This document shows positions 57,486-64,000 of a stretch of DNA of 64,000 bases, in pieces (the stretch's first letter is position 1; each line of letters starts with the position of its first letter). Both the position numbers and the translations under genes were made by a program. Source of the DNA: Chalciporus piperatus (lineage: Eukaryota > Basidiomycota > Agaricomycetes > Boletales > Boletaceae); the NCBI GenBank assembly GCA_038093975.1, contig JBBPTG010000117.1:1-64000 (forward strand), read 5' to 3'. The notes beneath the pieces were generated by a model. It did not search any database and had not been told where the DNA came from. It saw only the letters and a list, made by a program, of their open reading frames with translations.

Positions 57486-58568
57486 CTAGAAATATCCAGA
57501 ATGAAGGAAATAACCATTCACATCTTCGGGTGTAATGATCTCTATCACCTCAAACATATCCCAAATGATTCTGTTGTCCTCCGTCATTTTGTAATAGTTG
57601 TGATAGCGACGGAGCCAATGTTTGATCTTGGAGAAGGCTTCCTCGATCGGATTCAGGTCTGGCGAGTACGGGGGTAAATACTCGATACGGATACCTAACG
57701 TGATCCAAGGGGTTATTGAACAATAATTGAAGGCAAATGTAACTTACCGTAGCGATCAAAGAGTTCGAGAATCTCAGCTCCATGATGGATCTTTGCATTG
57801 TCCATGACAAGGACACATAGCCCAGGTGCAGGGTATGCTTCGCATTTTGGAAACTGTTCACAACGAATCCAGGTCAGTATTGAGAAGGAGCGTGTTTATG
57901 CAGGAACACACCACAGTATTCTCCAACCATTCCAAAAAGAGCGCCCGCGTCATTGAACCTTCAACGACAGTGGCAGCAACAATCCCATCAAGGGTAAGGA
58001 GAGCTTCGGTGCTTGTTCGACGGCCCCACACAAAAACCTGCCTCTTCTCCGCACGATAACCCTTGCGAGATCTCCCATATCGACGACAGATGGTGCGTTC
58101 ATCCTTCGATGTTTCGTCAATAAACCCGAGTTGTTGTGGTTCATACTGTGCCATTCGTGCGATGAAGCCGGCACGAAGGCCTTCATTGCGCTCTGCAGCA
58201 ATGCGACGAAGTTTCTTGCGACTCATCCCGGCACGTTCGAGCTCTTGGAAGATGGTTGTGAAGTGAATTGAAATGAATCTGTTGTTTTTGACAAGCAAAA
58301 GGAGTTCATCGAGGAAGTAGTTGGGATTGGCTTGAACGAGGCCAAGCAGGTAGTCAAGGTCCTCACGATCCAGGAGACGAGGGCGGCCACGAAGGTTAGG
58401 GGTGTTGTCGACAACATCTCCAGTCTCGCGCCAGAGTTTGAGAACACGATAGAAAGTGCATTCAGAGAAACCACAACAGTCCAGAATGTCTTGAAGACGT
58501 AGGAGGCCACGTTCGTGAAGTCGGATTGCTGCGAGTTTGACATCACGGCTGATTTTACGGTTGCCCAT
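57486..58568 (-). CDS. Tc1/mariner transposase, three exons, apparently intact
   Basis: Exons 58568-57912, 57853-57748 and 57694-57486 give 323 residues. The N-terminus is a paired-like helix-turn-helix (LAAIRLHERGLLRLQDILDC, then STFYRVLKLW-like and RGRPRLLDREDL). The RNase-H-like DDE core has D in GFIDETSKDE, D in VLVMDNAKIHHG and E in DLNPIEEAFSKIK. The last two are separated by 34 residues, which is the DD34E spacing of the Tc1 group. All three catalytic residues are present, the splice sites are GT-AG and phase-consistent, and no stop is seen. It would cut at the TIRs and insert at TA. Confidence 0.9.
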
Positions 58569-58984
58569 GGTGGTTGCGAGTGTCTGATGGGCGGTTTCTG
58601 GCTCGGTTTCAAGACTACACTACACTTTCTCTAACAAGTCAAATTTGGCAACTACTGCCATTATTTACGAAAACGGCTGTAAGGGGATGATGAAGATGAA
58701 AGCAAGTCTTTCAGTCTGGTGACGGAACTGTAGTTCACGGGCCTATTTTCTGGGCTTTCTTCGGTACAGGAGGAATCATGAAAGAAAAACGAGTGGGTAA
58801 ACGTTGACATTGAGTGAGATTGTGGAGATCCTGGCCTGTGGGTAAATGATTCATATGGGGTTGAGCACTAGAAGACTATTGACTGTCGGCTGTTCACCCA
58901 GCGTCGTCGAGGAGAGAAGAATAGGCAGGAGTTCAAGGTAGCATAAGACCTCTGTGGTCCGCCATCTTCCTAACATTTTTCGAT

Positions 58985-59538
58985 GACTGATAGCCTCAAT
59001 AATTCGAGCTTTCTCAACTCGTCATCGCGCGCGGTCAAGTATATGAAGCCGTGATCACGCTCACCACGCTGGCCCAGAATCCTGTTTGCAGTTCAAAGGT
59101 ACGTTGTCGGGTCCATCGTCCACTTCATCCATAGACTTAAGGGTGTGATGTCAATAGCCACAGCAGCATGCCTCGTTCAACATTGTGATCAAGGAATTTG
59201 ACAACAACGCCAAGCTCATCGTCCTTAACAGACTGGATGCCCTTCGTTCAAGTCACAGCCTGAGGTCGCCCTGGACGTTCTTATTATGGATGTGCTGCAG
59301 GGTTTTCAGAGGGAGGCGGAGGGGAATGGTGGCCCTGAAGGTGGTGAAGCGGACGCAGCTGGGTTAGGTCCTAGTGGGGGAAGAACAACAGTGTTGGCGG
59401 ATGAAACCTACGCGACGGAAACGGCGTTCACGACGTCTGCGACCGCGCACAGTTCAAGCACTCAATCAACTTGAAGGCCCCCGCTCAGAGGTAAGTTGTA
59501 TAGAGGAGGGTGGTGGCAAACGATTGATGTGTGCTCTC
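58985..59538 (+). pseudogene. SEC26: Coatomer beta subunit fragment B
   Basis: It contains SSRAVKY..EAVITLTTLAQNP, the conserved GTACGTTGT intron, VIKEFDNNAKLIVLNRLDAL, and TTVLADETYATETAFTTSAT before the GTAAGTTGTA intron. It is cut at about 59538, where unrelated repeat sequence starts. At 59018-59040 and 59088-59105 it provides the uninterrupted versions of the two transposon target sites in fragment A. Frameshifts and an internal deletion make it a pseudogene. Confidence 0.8.
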
Positions 59539-59598
59539 CGGCCCAGGGCTCATCCTCGGGGGCCACATAGCGTAGTCCATTTGTACCCTAATCCAGGG

Positions 59599-59781
59599 CC
59601 AGCTGATCACCAATTAGGCCGTGCTCTACTGGCCGGCTAACAATTGGCCACTGGTGTATGGTCACCTAGGTTAGGGATCGGCTAGTAATAGAATGTACAC
59701 GTAGAGTAGGGATCAGCCAATGTACCATTGTGCCCTGGCAGTGGGAATGGCCAACACAAAGGTTCCCTGAGGTAGGACCTG
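59599..59781 (+). repeat. 180-bp dispersed repeat, copy 2
   Basis: Near-identical to 10516-10698. It begins about 60 bp after the truncation of coatomer fragment B. Confidence 0.85.
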
Positions 59782-59829
59782 GCCGACTGGTGCTAATCAC
59801 CCAGTCCTGCCTGCATCAGGGTTCGGCCC

Positions 59830-60262
59830 ATAGAGAATAGGGATAGGCCGATGTGTAAACCCTCCATGTGTAGGGAGTGGCCGATGCAGGAAATGTTTAG
59901 GGGTGGGCATTGGCCACTGAATCATGTCTCCTACAGCAGGCATGGCCGATAGATTGAGTGTCAATGTATAGGGATGGGCCGATGGGTTGAGCCTCAATGT
60001 GTAGGAATGGGCCGATGCAATCAGTGTTAATGTGTAGGGATGGGCCGATGCAATCAGTGTCAATGTGTAGGAATGGGCCGATGCAATGAGCCTCAATGCT
60101 TAGGAATGGGCCGATATTCCTATTGTCACTAGGCAGGAATGGGCTGATGCAATCAGTGTCACTAGGTAGGGATGGGCCGATGCATTGATTGTAAATATGT
60201 AGGAACAGGCTAATGCAAACCTTGTCCTTGAGTAGGCATGGGCTGATCCAAAGCAAGCCACT
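59830..60262. repeat. Minisatellite of about 36-45 bp units (GGGATGGGCCGATGCAATCA...)
   Basis: About ten units share (A/G)GG(A/G)ATGGGCCGATG(C/G) followed by AATCAGTGTCAATGTGTA or variants. The frames across it are open in several registers, which is a repeat artefact. No host gene was recognised. Confidence 0.9.
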
Positions 60263-60299
60263 AGGCATACTCCGGAATCACTAAGAAGCTCTGATCAAT

Positions 60300-62510
60300 C
60301 AATCAAAGACCCTAATTGATTGCCGAGGTCCAGACTCACCCTCGCCCAGCCAGCCCCATTGGCCAATCCTGATGGCCAACTGATGATTCAGATCGCCTTC
60401 CAATCCTCTGAATCTATATCTAATGTTGCCATGGACCCCTCTAGCAGCCGAAATGCTCTCGAATATCTTGCTCGCCCACAGCTCAGGGAGATCAACGATC
60501 TCGCCCATCGTCGCATCTGGGCACACATGGTTTTGCAGGCAGCGGTACAAAGCTGTTCTTCAGATCGTCTATCATTCGACTGATCATCCTCTAGCTGACT
60601 GCAGGCATTATGTCTCCCAGTGTCTCCCCATTTTCCCCACCTGTCTTGGACACCATCCGCGACTCACTGGACATAGTTGCGTCACATGTCTCAGGGTTGG
60701 CCTCTGCTGCCAACCCACCGGCCCCCCCTGCTCCCATGGGCCCATCAACCCCTCGGCCGATTCTTCGGTCACCTGTTGATCTCCCTCTCGCTGGACCATT
60801 GAACCTATGGCTGCCGCCTAGGGGCCTTGAGGCTGTATTGGGGGCGGAGGTTCGAGGTGGAGAGCTATGTGAACAGTGTGAGGCAGCCGACGAGCTCTTG
60901 TGCAATGGAGGCTCATTGGCTCGGCCTTGTCATCGGTGCCTTGCTGAGGGTCTGCCATGTAGTATGTCCACCCCTACACAGACCCTGCCCACCAGCTTGA
61001 GAAAGCGGCCGAGGAACCATTGTGAGTCAGCTAGTTACTTCTCCTCTTCATCGGCTCACAATCTTTGCAGAATACTTTGTTATGCTTCTTAGATACATGC
61101 TCATGATTATGTTTCATTCTCATCGTGCATTTCGACTACAATGTACTGTAATATTAGGTTTACTCAATGTTGAGTGTTTGTCAGGGCCGGCTCCATTTGC
61201 TCACTGTGATACGAATTTCGGCTGGAGTACAAGTCCTTCGGCTGGCATATGTAGAATATTCTACCTATCCCCAGACTCTTCTGCATGGGTTCTACCCTCC
61301 TGCTCACGAATCCATTGGGTGAGCATTATCAACCCTCTCGCCCTGTTCCATGTCAGCACCAAGCTCCTATTCATTTCTCGTAAAGTCATGGCTGCCTCCA
61401 CGAATTGCCCATGCAAGCTCTGTTGCATCTCGTTGATGTCGCCCTGAAGCCCAGAGCTATTATCAGCATTCTGAGCAAGGGCGAGCGGTCCCTATTCCAG
61501 ATTTTGAGTACCCATGGTGCTAACCTAAGATACTTCTGGTAACTCACCCCGAAGAAAGCCTCTGCCGGCCCGATGAAGTCCCCGACGATAGTCAGCAGGC
61601 AAGCCGTTGCTGCCTTCTAACCACCACTTGTGCTGCAAATCCATGGCCGACAATGCTCGGCCGCACCTCAGCGATGTTTGTTGCATTATATGCAATTGGC
61701 TCCCAGGTGTCATTGAAATTTCCTGGCGGAGCTGGCCATCCTCTAGATCGCTCACAATAATCAGCAAGATGACCCGATCTAACAGAGGGATGTGTGGCAG
61801 ATCGTTGTGAGCGATTGATTTGTATGCCATCAACCGATTCACTACAGCCTATTGTTTGGCTGTTAACAATCCTGCAGGAAGTGTGCAAATCCATACTCAC
61901 CACTTCCTCCCTCAGGGAGACCATTGCTGCAGGAGGCCATTGTCCTGCCTCTCCAACGGCTGCCTGTAATCTGCAGCCGAAGTACACCAACAAAGTGTAT
62001 GTTTCAACTTTAGTGAGCATCGGATGTTTGATGGAGAAGGCTGACTTTCGGCCAGGCTATCTTTGCTCCAGAGTCCAAGCACATGGGTTTCCCACGCCTG
62101 TCATGGATGTATTCCCAAAGTGTCGGCCGGATATTGATAGCCCATTGGAGCCGAGGAACCGACCCGACGGCCCTGAAGGACCCGCAGACGCTCCCATTTC
62201 TACCTATCTGTCGAGGGTTACACCACGACTCCCTTGATTCACTATGGACCCACCTCATGTTACCTCCGAGGAATTAACTGATACCAACTTCGCCCTCTAT
62301 CTCAACGATCTGTTGGCAACCTATGTCCAGGCACGTTTTCGGGAGGAGGTGCTGCGCTTCCGCAATCAAACCACCGAACCTGTCTTGCCAGATGTTCAAA
62401 TTCCTGTTAATGCTGTCATTGAGGCCGAACACATGGTGGTTGCGATGGTTTCAGCCTTCAGCCGTCCAGGCAAGCTATTATCCATGAAAGGCCATTCAGG
62501 CAGCTGATGT
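60300..62510 (+). CDS. Unrecognised plus-strand ORFs, possibly one decayed repeat-associated gene
   Basis: Three open stretches stand out. 60320-60583 holds ISNVAMDPSSSRNALEYLAR. 60610-61092 is Pro-rich, then has LCEQCEAADELLC and SLARPCHRCLAEGLPCS, a Cys cluster that might bind zinc. 62244-62507 holds FALYLNDLLATYVQARFRE, a helical stretch. They could be exons of one gene, because TG/AG-bounded gaps occur between them, but no family is recognised and the neighbourhood is repetitive. They may belong to a retroelement. Confidence 0.25.
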
Positions 62511-62662
62511 TCGGCCGCAGTCCGCCTGGATATTCAAGCAGAACAACTTGCATCAGTTCTAGGATATATTGAGTCTGGCATAAATCCAGATCACGAACAA
62601 AGGATTTCCGAGCGGCTTCCCTCCCTTCCGACCACTTTCATAGATTCGCCTTGCATTGTCAC

Positions 62663-63133
62663 TGTTACGCTTGTACCGGGTAGGTCGAAGCGTAGACACA
62701 AAAGCCTAGTCAAGGACAAGGGTTTCAAAGGTAGCTTAACGATGGGATGTCCACGTTAAGGCCTAGCGTCCGTTCAAGAGTGGGACGGTGACTCTCAGAG
62801 GGTTCAAGGGAAGCAAGGAGTAACCAGGCTAGATTGCGCAGGTCTAAGTTAGGGTTACAGGAGGAAACTCAAGGGTTTATATAAGGGAAGAAACGAGTTA
62901 AGGGCAGGCATAGAACAAGTCAGAATATGTAAGAACAAGTCATGACGAATAGGAATGAGTCATGCTCGGTAAGCATATGAGTCAGCGATGACGAAGCGTG
63001 GAAGGTGAAAGAACATTAAGGAATGTTCGCTGACTAAAGCAAGGTAAGAAATAGGAGGCCTAGGCAGGACTCGAACCAGCGACTAGGACTTAGTACAAGG
63101 TAATGGGAAAGGAATGAATGAATGATCGTAACA
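62663..63133 (-). mobile_element. LTR, family B, reverse orientation, probable 3' LTR
   Basis: This 471-bp unit from TGTTACGCTTG to GATCGTAACA resembles 14281-14752. Its flanks (GTCAC and TTACC) do not match, unlike the solo copies. On the minus strand ACGGGGGTAA, a polypurine tract, directly precedes it. It is therefore likely the 3' LTR of an element whose body extends beyond the window end. Confidence 0.8.
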
Positions 63134-63178
63134 TTACCCCCGTATTAGAATCAAGTCATCGACGAAGATAAAAACTAG

Positions 63179-63619
63179 TCAAATGTTTAACCTGTAATGT
63201 CCTGGAGAACCGGTCATGTTTGCATATCCGACATCGTCGGTCGGATCATCTCCGTCATAGAGAGTGGCATCGTCGTCGTCGCATGAATAAGTCTCACCCG
63301 AGATACGGGTATAGAGTGGAGGGGGGCGTCGAGCAGTTCGATTGGTATTGGTTGATCGGCGGGAACGGGAAGAGGGCGCAACAGGTGGCGTGGTTGTATG
63401 TCTCTGCCCACGCCTAAGTGGGCAACAACCTTGAATGTGACCGGGTGCCCAGCGGAAGCACGTGGGACACTGGTATATGGGACAGTGGACACATATATGG
63501 CCCAGTCGGTGACATACGAAGCAGGCATCGTGGTACTGGGGATGTGAGGTGGATAGAGGTATGGTGCCAGTCCGTTGTCGTTGCGAGGTAATGTGGTTAC
63601 GTTCTGCACGAAAGAACAC
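63179..63619 (-). CDS. Zinc-knuckle ORF adjacent to the family-B LTR
   Basis: The frame contains CFVCHRLGHICVHC and CPTCFRWAPGHIQGCC, two CCHC-like knuckles (C-x2-C-x4/5-GH-x4-C) that bind single-stranded nucleic acid. An Arg/Ser-rich linker and an acidic C-terminus follow. It ends 46 bp before the LTR. It is probably part of a retroelement, although knuckles normally sit in gag near the 5' end rather than next to the 3' LTR. Only this part is seen. The upstream side meets the TIR-like CAGGAAAAAC at 63624. Confidence 0.5.
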   Translation of the reverse strand: MFFRAERNHITSQRQRTGTIPLSTSHPQYHDACFVCHRLGHICVHCPIYQCPTCFRWAPGHIQGCCPLRRGQRHTTTPPVAPSSRSRRSTNTNRTARRPPPLYTRISGETYSCDDDDATLYDGDDPTDDVGYANMTGSPGHYRLNI

Positions 63620-63792
63620 CCATCAGGAAAAACACCCTATGCCATAGATGGCTATAGGTTGCTATTTGTGCACATATGATGCACAAAGTGCTATATAGGC
63701 TACTATGGTGCCATTTGATGCTATATGAGTCTATTTCTGATGTACAAAATTATCAAACTTGCATTTGAAAAACCTGTTAAAAGGGTAACAAA

Positions 63793-64000
63793 GTGTATAG
63801 GAGATATGTGTAATAAAGTGTACAAAAAAGCGGACTAAAAGTGTAGTTACAAGTGTGGGAAAGTCATTAGGATTGAGTGTAGCTAAAGTGTACAAAAAAG
63901 CATAGTCAAGTGTAGTCAATAGTGTGGGAAAATATATGGAAATAGTGTACAAAAAAGTGTACAAAAGTGTAGCCTTATTTCTCTAATGCTTAGACTTAGA
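63793..64000 (+). repeat. GTGTA minisatellite, second array, to the window end
   Basis: The same AGTGTACAAAAAAG units and the same closing sequence (AGCCTTATTTC..TAATGCTTAGACTT) as 11573-12125. It follows CAGGAAAAAC at 63624, which matches the left end of the element at 11358. This is therefore likely a second copy of that element, with its remainder outside the window. Confidence 0.8.

Larger units (their letters stand above)
55732..58679. mobile_element. Tc1/mariner element with transposase and convergent passenger gene
   Basis: Terminal inverted repeats CAGCCGTTTTGGTAAATAAT(GGCAG) at the left and, with one change, at the right are flanked by TA (55730-55731 and 58680-58681). The paralogous segment at 43242 reads CGAGCCTAAGGGGATG without the element. 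Left-hand host sequence has 3 extra bases relative to that empty site. Length is 2,948 bp, nearly twice a one-gene Tc1 element, because it carries a second gene on the opposite strand. Confidence 0.92.

Noticed and set aside
59797..60268. Open frames rich in IGPFLHIDTDC-type repeats
   Set aside because: The periodicity is exactly that of the DNA minisatellite and all three minus frames are open, so this is a repeat artefact.
63220..63417. Plus-strand Arg/His-rich ORF
   Set aside because: It is the shadow of the minus-strand zinc-knuckle ORF.

Overview
The window reads as a nuclear segment of a filamentous basidiomycete, most likely an Agaricomycete. The grounds are GT-AG introns of about 47-70 bp throughout, a NACHT-WD40 STAND protein of the type expanded in mushrooms, Tnp2-type transposases with a short Cys-rich N-terminus, and dense LTR, hAT, Tc1/mariner and Tnp2 elements. 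The genus cannot be named from the sequence. No rRNA, tRNA or CRISPR was recognised.

Layout. 1-14.9 kb is a repeat nest. It holds a Ty1/copia polyprotein (5' end cut by the window) with a short 3' LTR, an LTR of a second family, five solo LTRs with 5-bp target duplications, two hAT-type MITEs with 8-bp duplications, copia gag and RNase H remnants, a retroelement gag ORF, a 2.7-kb terminal-inverted-repeat element, and several tandem repeats. 14.9-22.0 kb carries the one clear housekeeping gene, URB1/NPA1 (ribosome biogenesis), on the minus strand with many introns. 22-29.1 kb holds two minus-strand copies of a WD40 gene family (one tail-only, one frameshifted), a nucleotidyltransferase-fold gene and a membrane-anchored orphan. 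29.8-36.3 kb is a NACHT/14xWD40 NLR-like gene whose first coding exon is split by a hAT derivative. 36.3-38.3 kb holds gene fragments. 38.5-41 kb and 50.6-53.8 kb carry two apparently intact plus-strand copies of the WD40 family. 41-50 kb and 53.5-59.5 kb are mosaics of decayed coatomer-beta (SEC26) and P4-ATPase fragments repeated four times in both orientations. Into them have jumped a Tnp2-type element (43.8-47.1 kb), an element carrying a Ulp1-like protease ORF (47.2-48.7 kb), and a Tc1/mariner element with a convergent passenger gene (55.7-58.7 kb). 59.5-64 kb is again repeats, unrecognised ORFs and an LTR preceded by a zinc-knuckle ORF.

How it works together. Between and beside a conserved essential gene, the region behaves as a fast-turnover accessory zone. 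Recognition-type WD40 and NLR genes are being duplicated and broken. Duplicated SEC26 pieces give natural empty sites against which three different DNA-transposon insertions can be read base by base. The most novel candidates are the two-gene Tc1/mariner element, the Tnp2 element with a 7-bp duplication, and the Ulp1-bearing element with an 8-bp duplication.
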